A DNA stretch of 46,806 bases, taken from positions 1-46,806 of the forward strand of contig NZ_CANNCR010000034.1 in NCBI RefSeq assembly GCF_947503125.1, given 5' to 3'. The stretch's first letter is position 1. Each line of letters opens with the position of its first letter. Both the position numbers and the translations under genes were made by a program. A model generated the notes under the pieces. The model did not search any database and was not told the DNA's origin. It saw only the letters and a program-made list of their open reading frames with translations. Below are positions 8,255 through 16,553 of the stretch, piece after piece. The DNA comes from an uncultured Metabacillus sp. (GTDB lineage Bacteria > Bacillota > Bacilli > Bacillales > Bacillaceae).

Positions 8255-9262
8255 CTATTTTTTCAATAATAAATACATAAAATAAGGTGCACCTATCAAA
8301 GCGACCATAATTCCTGCTGGAATCCCATCAGGTTCAATCACATTACGGCCGATTGTATCTGCGAGCAATAACAGCCATCCCCCTATTAAAATCGCAACCG
8401 GGATAAACAGTTGATTCCTCGGTCCAACTAAAGCCTTTGCAATATGTGGCGCCAAAAGCCCGATAAACGCAATTCCACCTGTGACGGAAACAGCAGAAGC
8501 AGCAAGGGCAACGGCTGTTAACAGCAAGGCGATGCGTTCCTTTTCAATGGAAACACCAACCCCGATGGCTACAGGCTCGCTTAAGGTTAGTAGATTCAAG
8601 CGATTTGCTTTATACAATGTAAAAGGAATCAGGATAACCAGCCATGGAAGAATGGCTAAAATAAAAGGCCAGTCTGATCCCCAAATATTCCCGGCTAACC
8701 ATTGGGCAATAAAATCAACTTTCTCCCGTTCTGCTGATGAAATCAAAACAATCATCACCCCGGAGAGCGCCATGGAAAATCCGACTCCAATTAACACTAA
8801 TCTTACAGGTTGCAGGCCCATTGTTCGATTATAAGAAAAAACATAGATTAAGCATGCGGTTAATAGTGCACCGCCAAAAGCGACAAGCGGAAGCAAATAA
8901 ACAAATGATCCTGCTTCGATAGGGAAAAACAAAAAGAAAATAGCAATCGCCACACCAGCACCTGAATTAATCCCAATAATCCCGGGATCAGCCAAATCAT
9001 TGCGGGTGATTCCTTGTAAAATGGCACCGGATAATGCAAGTGCCATACCTGCTAAAAATGTAATGAAAATTCGCGGTAAGCGAATTGAAAATAAAACAAA
9101 TTCTTCTTTAAACGTACCTTGGCCGAGGATCGTGGGCAACAGTCTGTCATACGATAACGATGCATAGCCTATTCCAATCCCTATGACGATGGTTAAGAGA
9201 ATGAATGCAAGTAAAACAAATAAAATTATTCGTTGTTTTTTTAGTAAGGCTGGGTGGATCAT
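8255..9262 (-). CDS. Iron-siderophore ABC importer permease (FecCD family), distal
   Basis: A 335-residue membrane protein with about nine or ten helices and FecCD/BtuC signatures: RLPRIFITFLAGMALALSGAILQG near residue 60 and GGIAFIGLLAPHIAKALVG near residue 265. It overlaps the upstream permease by ATGA, so the two are translationally coupled and probably form a heterodimeric channel. It resembles FhuG/FeuC/YfhA-type subunits; the exact siderophore is not determined by the permease sequence. It is the last gene of the Fur-controlled operon and reads into the shared terminator. Confidence 0.93.
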   Translation of the reverse strand: MIHPALLKKQRIILFVLLAFILLTIVIGIGIGYASLSYDRLLPTILGQGTFKEEFVLFSIRLPRIFITFLAGMALALSGAILQGITRNDLADPGIIGINSGAGVAIAIFFLFFPIEAGSFVYLLPLVAFGGALLTACLIYVFSYNRTMGLQPVRLVLIGVGFSMALSGVMIVLISSAEREKVDFIAQWLAGNIWGSDWPFILAILPWLVILIPFTLYKANRLNLLTLSEPVAIGVGVSIEKERIALLLTAVALAASAVSVTGGIAFIGLLAPHIAKALVGPRNQLFIPVAILIGGWLLLLADTIGRNVIEPDGIPAGIMVALIGAPYFMYLLLKK

Positions 9263-10263
9263 GAAAACGTTTTGCCTCCTTTATGCACAATCAATAGGAA
9301 GAAAGGTAAGCCCATCATGGATACAATGGCAGCAACAGGTGTCTCAAATGGAGCATTGATCGTCCTGCCTAATGTATCAGCAAAAAGCATAAAGGTTGCT
9401 CCGATAATTGCTGAAATTGGGATGATATGGCGGTAATCTGTACCAACGATGGCACGAACAATATGGGGAACCATTAACCCAATGAATGCCATATTTCCGA
9501 CAAGTGATACAGCTGCACCAGCTAATAAAATGATCACGATAAAAAGGATGGATTTTATATAAACGATCTTTTGCCCTAAGCCAACAGCTACCTCTTCACT
9601 CAAACTTAGAATGGTCAGTTGTCTTGAAAAGAAAAGGGAAATCAAAATACCAATGACGATAAACGGGATGATTACATAAAGCTGGCTCCATGAAGTCCCA
9701 ATTAATCCTCCAGCTGTCCACATGGAAACATCCTTGGTGATTTTGAAATAAATCCCAATTCCTTCTGCTATGGCAAAGAGAAAAGCAGATACAGCTGCAC
9801 CAGCCAGCACGATGCGGAGCGGTGAAAATCCCCCTTTTTTCATGGCGCCAATGCCGAAGACCATAATCGTTCCAACGGCAGCGCCAATAAAACAGGCAAT
9901 CATAATTCCGAAGTAATTAACAGAAGGGAAAAAAGCAAGGGTTATCGCAAGAGCCGCATTTGCCCCAGCAGTCAGTCCAAGTAAGCCTGGATCTGCAAGC
10001 GGGTTCCTTGTGAGTCCCTGCATAATTGCTCCGGAAACGGAGAGTGCGGCACCAACAAAAATGGCCGCAATTTCACGCGGCAAACGAATTTCGCGAAGAA
10101 TGGAAATGCTGTCGCTTTTTACAGTAGACGTTACTGCGAGCCATACATCCTTTATGGTTGTATCTGCAGCTCCAAAAATCATGGATGCAATAAACATACC
10201 AACAAATAAAATAAGGCAAGCAATTAGTTTAAAAATAAACGGGAGTTGATTTTGTTTAGTCAT
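9259..10263 (-). CDS. Iron-siderophore ABC importer permease (FecCD family), proximal
   Basis: A 334-residue FecCD-family permease with REIRLPREIAAIFVGAALSVSGAIMQGLTRNPLADPGLLG, the hallmark N-terminal segment, and GNMAFIGLMVPHIVRAIVGTD near residue 260. GTG at 10266 and ATG at 10263 are adjacent; the ATG is preferred. The ribosome site is weak (GAGAG), in keeping with lower expression than the binding protein. It is separated from the binding-protein gene by a 160-base gap holding a large hairpin. It pairs with the following permease through a four-base overlap. Confidence 0.92.
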   Translation of the reverse strand: MTKQNQLPFIFKLIACLILFVGMFIASMIFGAADTTIKDVWLAVTSTVKSDSISILREIRLPREIAAIFVGAALSVSGAIMQGLTRNPLADPGLLGLTAGANAALAITLAFFPSVNYFGIMIACFIGAAVGTIMVFGIGAMKKGGFSPLRIVLAGAAVSAFLFAIAEGIGIYFKITKDVSMWTAGGLIGTSWSQLYVIIPFIVIGILISLFFSRQLTILSLSEEVAVGLGQKIVYIKSILFIVIILLAGAAVSLVGNMAFIGLMVPHIVRAIVGTDYRHIIPISAIIGATFMLFADTLGRTINAPFETPVAAIVSMMGLPFFLLIVHKGGKTFS

Positions 10264-10302
10264 CACAGTCTCTCATCTTTTCTTTTATATAGTAGGATAA
10301 TA

Positions 10303-10414
10303 GAAAAGGGGCTGTCTCTAATGGTTCTTCCCCTACAACAAACATAATATAAGGAACGATCTGCTCGTTTAAGATCCTATATTGTTTGTTTGAAGGTTGC
10401 GCCTAAAGACAGCC
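10303..10414 (-). terminator. Long two-part stem-loop inside the iron operon (attenuator-like)
   Basis: Arms 10310-10320 and 10404-10414 (GGCTGTCT/AGACAGCC core) enclose a second inverted pair, AACAAAC...ATATAAGGA at about 10338-10354 against TCCTATATTGTTTGTT at about 10375-10390. On the minus strand the structure ends in CCCCTTTTCT, giving a weak terminator look. It lies between the lipoprotein gene and the permeases, where partial termination or RNA processing would raise the dose of the binding protein. Confidence 0.6.
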
Positions 10415-10428
10415 TCCTGAAAAATAAA

Positions 10429-11355
10429 TTATTCGCCTAAAAAGCTTTTGGTGAAGACATCAAGTTGGTATTCTAATGTAAGTGGATCATTAAAATAGAA
10501 TTCCTTTGCGTTAACTTCAATTACTTGATTGTTTTTAACAGCAGGGATATTTTTATAGGTCTCTGTTTCTTGGAATGAATTATCTGTGTCTGCGTCCTTG
10601 CTAAGGATGACATAATCTCCAGCAAATTCAGGCAGTACTTCTAAAGATAAAGCATACCAGCCGTCTTTTAATGCCATTTCCTTTACTTTTTCAGGCATGG
10701 CTAATTTCATTTCTTGGTAAAGAATTTCAGTTCCGCGTCCCCAATTATCGCCATATACGTATAATTGTTTATCCCAGTTCTCAATGACAGAAACGGTTGT
10801 ATCTTCGCCGATTTTTGCTTTAATTTCTTGACCAGCCTCTTGTGCACGCTTCTTAAAATCATCGATCCAAGCTTGTGCTTCTTTTTCCTTGTTTAATAGC
10901 TTTCCAATTTCTAAGTGTTGTGTTAAATAATCTACTTTTCCATATGTAAATGTGACAGTAGGTGCGATTTCACTTAATTTATCAACATTTTTTATATTTG
11001 ATAGACCAATAATTAAATCTGGTTCTAATTCAATAATTTTTTCTAAACTTTCATCTGTTACGACTTCAGCATCTTTTAATTTTTCTTCAAAACGAGGATT
11101 GGCTTTAGACCATGAGTCAACCCCAACAAGATTTACATCCAACGCCATGACGTTTCCGGCAAAGGATGAAAGAACGACTACACGCTGCGGATCAGCAGGT
11201 ACTTCAATCGGGCCATTTTCAGATTGATAGGTGATAGTTTCGGATTCTTTCTTTTCTGAAGCAGAGCTGCTTTCTTTTTCCGCTGAGTTGCTGCCGCAGC
11301 CACTAATAATTAACAGCAAGAGTAGGGTAAGTGGTATCATCAGATGTTTCTTCAT
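10429..11355 (-). CDS. Iron-siderophore-binding lipoprotein (FhuD/YxeB-like)
   Basis: A 308-residue periplasmic-binding-protein-like lipoprotein. The signal ends in lipobox ISGC with lipidated Cys20, followed by a Ser/Glu/Lys linker. It then has YQSENGPIEVPADPQRVVVL, the class III binding-protein opening, and VYGDNWGRGTEILYQEM and LEVLPEFAGDYVILS, which match the hydroxamate binders FhuD and YxeB. It should deliver a ferric hydroxamate siderophore to the two permeases. The start follows AAAGGAG. Its first 53 bases overlap the end of the ATPase gene in another frame, so the order in the mRNA is ATPase, binding protein, permeases. Confidence 0.92.
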   Translation of the reverse strand: MKKHLMIPLTLLLLLIISGCGSNSAEKESSSASEKKESETITYQSENGPIEVPADPQRVVVLSSFAGNVMALDVNLVGVDSWSKANPRFEEKLKDAEVVTDESLEKIIELEPDLIIGLSNIKNVDKLSEIAPTVTFTYGKVDYLTQHLEIGKLLNKEKEAQAWIDDFKKRAQEAGQEIKAKIGEDTTVSVIENWDKQLYVYGDNWGRGTEILYQEMKLAMPEKVKEMALKDGWYALSLEVLPEFAGDYVILSKDADTDNSFQETETYKNIPAVKNNQVIEVNAKEFYFNDPLTLEYQLDVFTKSFLGE

Positions 11356-12151
11356 TATTGTGTTCTCCTTTTAATAAGTTGTATGTGATACACATTGGTT
11401 TGTTTGTTCGCGGGTCACGTCCAATTTGAGCATCAATCTGGAAAACCTGCTTTAGTACATCATGAGTCATGACTTCCTCGCAATCGCCAGCCTTGACTAT
11501 TTCTCCTTCTCTTAATGCGATGATATAGTCTGCAAACCGGGCCGCTTGGTTTAAATCATGCAGAACCATGACAATCGTACGTTCCTGCTCGATATTGAGT
11601 TTTTGTAAAAGCTCAAGGACCTCTAGTTGATGAGCCATATCCAAATAAGTTGTTGGTTCATCCAAGAAGATAATATCTGTCTCCTGTGCAAGGGCCATAG
11701 CGATCCAGACTCTTTGGCGCTGTCCCCCTGATAATGCATCAACAGGCCGGAACTTAAAGTCGTTTGTTCCTGTTACTTCAAGTGCCCAATCAATCACTTC
11801 ATAATCCTTTTTCGTTAACCTGCCGAACCCTTTTTGATATGGAAAGCGGCCATAGGATACGAGTTCGCCAACCGTTAATCCGCTTGCGCTCTCAGGTGTT
11901 TGCGGAAGAATCGCCATTTTTTTGGCTAGTAATTTCGTATTCTCTTTTGAGATATTTTCTCCATCTAAAATAATTGTTCCGGATTGATGTGGAATAATAC
12001 GAGTGATTGCTTTTAACAGAGTAGATTTTCCGCAGCCATTTGAACCAATAATCGTCGTGATCTTTTTATCTGGAATCTCCACGCTGAGATCTTTCACAAT
12101 TAAACGTTCACCATACCCAATTTTTACGTTTTTTGTATATAGGCGAACCAT
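11303..12151 (-). CDS. Iron-siderophore ABC importer ATP-binding protein (FhuC/YusV-like)
   Basis: A 282-residue ABC ATPase with Walker A GSNGCGKST (about 36-44), Q-loop LPQTPES, signature LSGGQRQRVWIAMALAQ, Walker B IIFLDEPTTYLD and switch His in VLHDLN. Near the C-terminus GRDPRTNKPMCITYNLL is the tail typical of FhuC/YusV proteins. About 18 further residues are read through the start of the binding-protein gene, a 53-base overlap. It is the first gene of the operon, behind TGGAGGG and the Fur-box region. It energises siderophore uptake at the cytoplasmic membrane. It does not look like the missing sugar-importer ATPase. Confidence 0.95.
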   Translation of the reverse strand: MVRLYTKNVKIGYGERLIVKDLSVEIPDKKITTIIGSNGCGKSTLLKAITRIIPHQSGTIILDGENISKENTKLLAKKMAILPQTPESASGLTVGELVSYGRFPYQKGFGRLTKKDYEVIDWALEVTGTNDFKFRPVDALSGGQRQRVWIAMALAQETDIIFLDEPTTYLDMAHQLEVLELLQKLNIEQERTIVMVLHDLNQAARFADYIIALREGEIVKAGDCEEVMTHDVLKQVFQIDAQIGRDPRTNKPMCITYNLLKGEHNNEETSDDTTYPTLAVNY

Positions 12152-12197
12152 TATGTACCCTCCATTTGTTTAAATAATAAAGAAAAAGGAAGATAAA

Positions 12198-12212
12198 TGA
12201 TAATGATTATCA
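12198..12212. promoter_or_regulatory. Fur box, perfect consensus
   Basis: The sequence TGATAATGATTATCA matches the Bacillus Fur 7-1-7 consensus TGATAATNATTATCA at every fixed position. It lies 47 bases upstream of the siderophore ATPase start, where Fur-Fe would block that operon. Confidence 0.92.
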
Positions 12213-12267
12213 CAATCGATCCTGTCATTACTATAATTCGATCTGTTGCTCTTGTCAACTATCTTTT

Positions 12268-12282
12268 TGATAATCATTCTCA
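12268..12282. promoter_or_regulatory. Second Fur box in divergent iron promoter region
   Basis: TGATAATCATTCTCA matches the Fur 7-1-7 consensus at 13 of the 14 fixed positions. It sits midway between the divergent iron-uptake operon and the ferredoxin-NADP reductase gene and could serve either promoter. Confidence 0.8.
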
Positions 12283-12321
12283 TTTTTATTGTCAAAGAAA
12301 GAGAATGAAGTTATAGTTAAA

Positions 12322-12336
12322 TGAGAATGATAATCA
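12322..12336. promoter_or_regulatory. Third Fur box, before ferredoxin-NADP reductase
   Basis: TGAGAATGATAATCA matches the Fur consensus at 12 of 14 fixed positions and lies 33 bases before the GTG start of the reductase, just upstream of its ribosome site. This position would give direct iron repression of that gene. Confidence 0.75.
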
Positions 12337-12368
12337 CTTGATATAATTTTTGGAGGAGTGAGCAGAAC

Positions 12369-13421
12369 GTGAATCAATATGATGTTTTTGATGTCACCAT
12401 CATTGGGGGAGGACCAGCAGGACTTTACTCTGCTTTTTACAGTGGACTGAGAGAAATGAAAACAAAGCTTATCGAATTTCAGCCTCAATTAGGCGGAAAA
12501 ATCCATGTCTATCCAGAAAAAATGATTTGGGATGTTGGGGGGCAAACACCCATTCTTGGTGAGAAGCTAATCGAGCAGCTTGTCAAGCAAGGATTAACGT
12601 TTAACCCAACAGTTGTGTTAAATGAAAAAGTAGAATCGATTGCCAGGGATGAAGAAGGTATTTTTGTGCTACATACTGCTTCTGGTCAAAAGCATTATAC
12701 AAAAACAGTGATCGTGGCTGTTGGAGGCGGGATCTTGAATCCCCAAAAGCTCGAAATTGAAGGTGCAGAGAAATTTGAAGTAACAAATTTACATTATACA
12801 GTAAAATCCTTAAAGCGTTTCAAAGATAAAACAGTGATTATTTCCGGTGGCGGAAATTCTGCGATTGATTGGGCAAATGAATTAGAGCCGATTGCCAAAA
12901 AGGTTTATCTCGTCTATCGTAAAGGAGTTTTAACAGGTCATGAAGCTCAAGCAACACAGCTAATGAATAGTTCTGCAGATTGCCTCTTCCATACATCCAT
13001 TTCAAAATTATTCGCATGTGAAAATCATGATGTGATTGAACGTGTTGAATTACGAAACCATGAAACAGGTGATGTTTCTTATTTTGCCATTGATGAAGTC
13101 ATTATTAATCACGGGTATGAACGGGATGCAACATTGCTCAAAAATACTGAAGTGAATATTTCCTTGGCGGACCAATACTATATTGCTGGTAATGCTGTCA
13201 GCGAATCTTCTGTTGAAGGAATTTACGCTGCCGGAGATATCCTTAAGCATGAGGGGAAATTGAATTTAATTGCAGGTGCTTTTCAGGATGCTGCCAATGC
13301 TGTGAATAAAGCAAAGCAATTCATACAGCCAGATGCAGCAAAAATCGGGATGGTTTCTTCTCATAATGAAGTGTTTAAACAGCGCAATCGAGAAATCGTG
13401 AAGGAAATGATGAAATCATAA
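12369..13421 (+). CDS. Ferredoxin/flavodoxin-NADP(+) reductase, thioredoxin-reductase type (YumC/YcgT-like)
   Basis: A 350-residue FAD/NADPH enzyme with FAD motif GGGPAGLYSAFYSG at residues 14-27, NADPH-domain motif ISGGGNSAIDW near residue 157, and the C-terminal FAD motif GIYAAGDILKHEGKLNLIAGAFQDAANAVN. It lacks the CxxC redox pair of true thioredoxin reductases, as expected for the type-2 ferredoxin-NADP reductases YumC and YcgT. The GTG start follows GGAGGAGTG. A Fur box directly upstream and the divergent siderophore importer suggest that it supplies electrons to release or reduce imported iron, or replaces iron-rich systems during starvation. B. subtilis ycgT is also under Fur, which supports the YcgT assignment over YumC. 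Confidence 0.88.
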   Translation: MNQYDVFDVTIIGGGPAGLYSAFYSGLREMKTKLIEFQPQLGGKIHVYPEKMIWDVGGQTPILGEKLIEQLVKQGLTFNPTVVLNEKVESIARDEEGIFVLHTASGQKHYTKTVIVAVGGGILNPQKLEIEGAEKFEVTNLHYTVKSLKRFKDKTVIISGGGNSAIDWANELEPIAKKVYLVYRKGVLTGHEAQATQLMNSSADCLFHTSISKLFACENHDVIERVELRNHETGDVSYFAIDEVIINHGYERDATLLKNTEVNISLADQYYIAGNAVSESSVEGIYAAGDILKHEGKLNLIAGAFQDAANAVNKAKQFIQPDAAKIGMVSSHNEVFKQRNREIVKEMMKS

Positions 13422-13430
13422 GATAGAATG

Positions 13431-13477
13431 AGGGCTGTCTATTCAAGGTGCGAATCCTTATCAGACAGCCCTTTTTG
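13431..13477 (+). terminator. Terminator after ferredoxin-NADP reductase
   Basis: Arms 13431-13440 (AGGGCTGTCT) and 13463-13472 (AGACAGCCCT) pair perfectly and run into CTTTTTG. The stem has the same GGCTGTCT core as hairpins at 10310 and 35417. Confidence 0.88.
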
Positions 13478-13538
13478 TTATGCAGAACTACGTTTCTTTG
13501 TTCAAAGTAAAGAAAGTATAAATTTAAACTTAGTTTTA

Positions 13539-13662
13539 GTGTCTAGCTCCAGGCGCCATCGGCTCGAGGTCATAAGTCAAATAGGAATTGAAGGTAAAGA
13601 ACACCTTCTATTCCTATTCGCCTTATGCTTGTCGCCGATAGGCGGGCGCCTTGCGCTTTTCT
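13539..13662. repeat. Bacillaceae dispersed palindromic repeat (long hairpin)
   Basis: A roughly 124-base imperfect palindrome beginning GTGTCTAGCTCCAGGCGCC and ending GGGCGCCTTGCGCTTTTC. It contains CTCGAGGTCATAAG against CTTATGCTTGTCG, and an apical stem AATAGGAAT.GAAGGT / ACCTTC.ATTCCTATT around a five-base loop. I recognise this arrangement as a widespread intergenic repeat of Bacillus/Geobacillus relatives. It sits between the reductase terminator and the htpG promoter. Any mobility or RNA function is unproven. Confidence 0.8.
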
Positions 13663-13668
13663 TAATTG

Positions 13669-13697
13669 TTGACAAATAAAAGGAATTATGATATCAA
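13669..13697 (+). promoter_or_regulatory. Probable sigma-A promoter of htpG
   Basis: TTGACA at 13669-13674 is a perfect -35 box, followed after 17 bases by TATCAA (13692-13697, 4/6 to TATAAT). The predicted start point falls at the beginning of the CIRCE element, the usual geometry for HrcA repression. Confidence 0.65.
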
Positions 13698-13708
13698 AAA
13701 AGTAGATG

Positions 13709-13735
13709 TTAGCACTCGAATTGTTAGAGTGCTAA
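13709..13735. promoter_or_regulatory. CIRCE operator (HrcA site), perfect
   Basis: TTAGCACTC at 13709-13717, nine spacer bases, then GAGTGCTAA at 13727-13735: both CIRCE arms are perfect. It lies 85 bases before the htpG start and overlaps the predicted transcription start, so HrcA control of htpG is expected. Confidence 0.95.
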
Positions 13736-13820
13736 TTATTTATGTTATCATTTAATAGAACTAATTTTTGCTACGTTCATTCAATTTTACGTAGTTTTCA
13801 TTTTGAAAGGGGAGGCTGTC

Positions 13821-15698
13821 ATGGCAAAAAAGCAATTCAAAGCAGAATCTAAAAGACTATTAGAAATGATGATTAACTCGATTTATTCACAGCGTGAGGT
13901 ATTTTTAAGAGAATTGATTTCTAACGCAAGTGATGCAATCGACAAAATCTATTATAAAGCATTAACAGATGATTCATTAAGCTTTGACAAGGATAGTTAC
14001 TATATTAAAGTATCTGCTGATAAGGAAAATAGAACGTTAACGATTACAGATACAGGGATTGGGATGACGAAGGAAGAGCTTGAGGCGAATCTTGGAACAA
14101 TTGCCAAAAGCGGCTCTTTAGCATTTAAAAATGAAAATGAATTAAAAGATGGCCATGATATCATTGGGCAATTCGGGGTTGGTTTTTATGCCGCCTTTAT
14201 GGTAGCTGATGTTGTAACAGTTATTAGCAAGGCGCTAGGCAGTGATGAAGCTTATAAGTGGGAGTCTACCGGAGCAGATGGCTACACAATTACACCACAT
14301 GAAAAAGCTGCTGTCGGAACGGAAATCACTTTGAAGATCAAAGAGAACACAGAAGATGAAAACTATGATGAGTTCTTACAGGAATATCGATTAAAATCGA
14401 TTATCAAAAAATATTCTGACTTTATTCGCTACCCTATTAAAATGGATGTTTCCGGACAAAGACCAAAAGAAGGCAGCGAAAATGAATTAGAAGAGTACCA
14501 AGAAGAACAAACAATCAACAGCATGGTTCCGATTTGGAGAAAGAATAAAAGTGAACTGACTGATGAGGATTATGAGAAGTTTTACACAGAGAAGCATTAC
14601 GGCTTCGATAAACCGTTAAAGCATATCCATATTAGTGTTGATGGGACAATAAGATATAATGCGATTTTGTATATCCCTGAAAAGCTGCCGTTTGATTATT
14701 ACTCAAAGGAATATGAAAAAGGCTTAGAGCTTTATTCAAATGGTGTTTTAATCATGAACAAATGCGCTGACCTGCTTCCTGATTACTTTAGCTTTGTAAA
14801 AGGAATGGTTGATTCTGAGGATTTATCTCTTAATATCTCAAGGGAAATGCTGCAGCATGATCGCCAATTAAAGCTTATTGCAAAAAACATTAACAAGAAA
14901 ATCAAAAATGAATTGCAAAGCTTATTGAAAAATGAAAGAGAAAAGTACGAACAATTCTATAAATCGTTTGGCAGACAGTTAAAATACGGCGTATACAGTG
15001 ATTTTGGCAGCAACAAAGAAGTTTTGCAGGATTTATTGATGTTCTATTCATCAAAAGAGAAGAAAATGGTTACCTTAGATGAATATGTATCAAGAATGCC
15101 TGAAGACCAAAAGTATATTTACTACGCTTCTGGTGAATCAATTGAACGAATTGACAAGCTCCCACAAACAGAGCTTGTAGCAGATAAAGGCTATGAAATT
15201 TTATACTTCACAGAAGATATCGATGAATTCGCCATCAAAATGATCATGAATTACAAAGAAAAGCCATTCAAATCTGTTTCCAGCGGTGATTTAGGTATAG
15301 AAGCAGATGAGAAAGAAAACAACCAATCGGATGAAAATGAAAGCAAAGAACTTTTTGATTATATGAAAAATATTTTATCGGATAAAGTAAAGGATGTCAG
15401 AGCATCTAAGCGTTTAAAGACACATCCTGTGTGTCTGTCAACGGAAGGGGAAGTTACCATTGAAATGGAAAAAGTCCTTAATGCTATGCCTGATAACCAA
15501 AATATAAAAGCAGAAAAAGTCCTAGAGATAAATGTAAATCACGATGTATTTAATTCATTAAAAGATGCGTTTGAAACAGATAAAGAGAAGGTAAACCTAT
15601 ATACGAATCTCTTGTACAATCAAGCTCTTTTAATTGAAGGATTGCCAATTACTGACCCGGTTGAGTTTACAAATGATATATGCAAAGTAATGGTGTAA
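13821..15698 (+). CDS. htpG: Chaperone HtpG (bacterial Hsp90)
   Basis: A 625-residue homodimeric ATP-dependent chaperone of the cytoplasm, the normal length for the Bacillus protein. The N-terminal GHKL ATPase domain (1-220) shows [14 protein letters not shown] (Glu for hydrolysis, Asn for Mg), [12 protein letters not shown] and [13 protein letters not shown]. The middle domain has [15 protein letters not shown] with its conserved Arg near residue 350, and the C-terminal dimerisation domain begins around 500. The ATG at 13821 is chosen because AAAGGGGAGG lies seven bases before it; a TTG at 13803 lies upstream of that site. It is monocistronic between its promoter/CIRCE and a strong terminator. 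Confidence 0.98.
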   Translation: MAKKQFKAESKRLLEMMINSIYSQREVFLRELISNASDAIDKIYYKALTDDSLSFDKDSYYIKVSADKENRTLTITDTGIGMTKEELEANLGTIAKSGSLAFKNENELKDGHDIIGQFGVGFYAAFMVADVVTVISKALGSDEAYKWESTGADGYTITPHEKAAVGTEITLKIKENTEDENYDEFLQEYRLKSIIKKYSDFIRYPIKMDVSGQRPKEGSENELEEYQEEQTINSMVPIWRKNKSELTDEDYEKFYTEKHYGFDKPLKHIHISVDGTIRYNAILYIPEKLPFDYYSKEYEKGLELYSNGVLIMNKCADLLPDYFSFVKGMVDSEDLSLNISREMLQHDRQLKLIAKNINKKIKNELQSLLKNEREKYEQFYKSFGRQLKYGVYSDFGSNKEVLQDLLMFYSSKEKKMVTLDEYVSRMPEDQKYIYYASGESIERIDKLPQTELVADKGYEILYFTEDIDEFAIKMIMNYKEKPFKSVSSGDLGIEADEKENNQSDENESKELFDYMKNILSDKVKDVRASKRLKTHPVCLSTEGEVTIEMEKVLNAMPDNQNIKAEKVLEINVNHDVFNSLKDAFETDKEKVNLYTNLLYNQALLIEGLPITDPVEFTNDICKVMV

Positions 15699-15701
15699 AT
15701 T

Positions 15702-15752
15702 AAAACCCACCAGCCCTTGCTTTATATAGAGCAATAGGGCGGGTGGGTTTTA
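15702..15752. terminator. Bidirectional terminator between htpG and yvaD
   Basis: AAAACCCACC (15702-15711) pairs with GGTGGGTTTT at about 15742-15751, with further pairing of GCCCTTGC and GCAATAGGGC inside. A and T runs on both flanks suit the two convergent genes. Confidence 0.9.
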
Positions 15753-15764
15753 AGTATATTTCAA

Positions 15765-16187
15765 TTAAACGGATTTCACTCTCTTGGAAGACTCGATTAC
15801 ATTTCCTTTATCGTCAAACATTCTTAGGAAAAACAGCGGGTAAATTAATAAATACAAGTTCATTGCCCACCAAGTGATATCAAAGTCTTGGCTGTAAATC
15901 CAAAAGGCAATGGCTTGTAAGCCAGAACAGAAGGTCAATACTAACGAAATCAAGGCGAATGTTTTCCACACTTCTTTTCCTTTGTTATATAAGTACAGGC
16001 TGAAAAGTCCAGTAATGGAAATCAACATATCCAAAGGGAAAAATGACCAATTCCATGCAATGATAATCGAGTGATCATAATCCTTAAACGCCCAGCTTTT
16101 AGGAATTATATTGAAAAAAGTAACAATCCAATAAAGAATAAACCCTATATCTGTTACTAAGAAAAATGGCTTTAAATATTTCATCAT
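15765..16187 (-). CDS. yvaD: YvaD-like four-helix membrane protein (DUF5360)
   Basis: A 140-residue integral membrane protein with four hydrophobic helices (about 8-27, 45-65, 76-96, 105-123) and a charged C-terminal tail. It starts in a four-base overlap with the stop of the SMR gene, so it is translated with it. The gene order TetR-SMR-small membrane protein is the same as yvaF-yvaE-yvaD in B. subtilis, which is the main reason for the name. Its function is unknown; an accessory role to the SMR transporter is inference. Confidence 0.75.
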   Translation of the reverse strand: MMKYLKPFFLVTDIGFILYWIVTFFNIIPKSWAFKDYDHSIIIAWNWSFFPLDMLISITGLFSLYLYNKGKEVWKTFALISLVLTFCSGLQAIAFWIYSQDFDITWWAMNLYLLIYPLFFLRMFDDKGNVIESSKRVKSV

Positions 16188-16540
16188 TTCCCTTCAGTCA
16201 CCTGCTCACTACTCGCTTTTTCATGCTCAACAGTAAAATTCAATGTTATGACACCCACAATGATCAGAATGATGGAAAGAAGCTTAAGTGTATTAAAGCT
16301 TTCACCAAAATAAAAAACACCTATACATGTAATAATTAATATGCCCATACCAGACCAAATGGCATATGCAACTGAGACATCAATTGTTTTTAATGTTAAT
16401 GTTAAAAATCCGAGACTGCCAACATAGAAGATTAGTAGTAAAATACTTGGCAATAGTCTGGTAAATCCTTCGGATAATTTCATACTTGTTGTTCCAGCTA
16501 CCTCAAGTAAGATAGCAAGGCATAAATAGACCCATGCCAT
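16184..16540 (-). CDS. yvaE: Small multidrug resistance (SMR) transporter, YvaE-like
   Basis: A 118-residue four-helix proton-coupled exporter. The first helix carries the essential membrane glutamate (VYLCLAILLEVAGTTSMKLSEGF, Glu13), and the second to third region has AYAIWSGMGILIITCIGVFYFGE, the classic EmrE/SugE block. Such proteins export quaternary ammonium compounds, guanidinium or polyamines as antiparallel dimers. The start is preceded by AAAGGAGGAG, which overlaps the end of the TetR frame. It is expected to be controlled by the upstream TetR protein, which appears broken here. Confidence 0.93.
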   Translation of the reverse strand: MAWVYLCLAILLEVAGTTSMKLSEGFTRLLPSILLLIFYVGSLGFLTLTLKTIDVSVAYAIWSGMGILIITCIGVFYFGESFNTLKLLSIILIIVGVITLNFTVEHEKASSEQVTEGK

Positions 16541-16553
16541 GATTACTCCTCCT

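Noticed and set aside
8481-8834. 117-codon plus-strand frame
   Set aside because: It is the shadow of the FecCD permease on the other strand, without a start signal.
11303-12151. The siderophore ATPase as the missing partner of the sugar importers
   Set aside because: Its tail and signature are of the FhuC/YusV class and it is under Fur boxes; sugar importers of this type use MsmX-like ATPases.
13428-13679. 83-codon plus-strand frame after the ferredoxin-NADP reductase
   Set aside because: It runs through the terminator and the Bacillaceae palindromic repeat, has no ribosome site and its sequence is explained by those elements.
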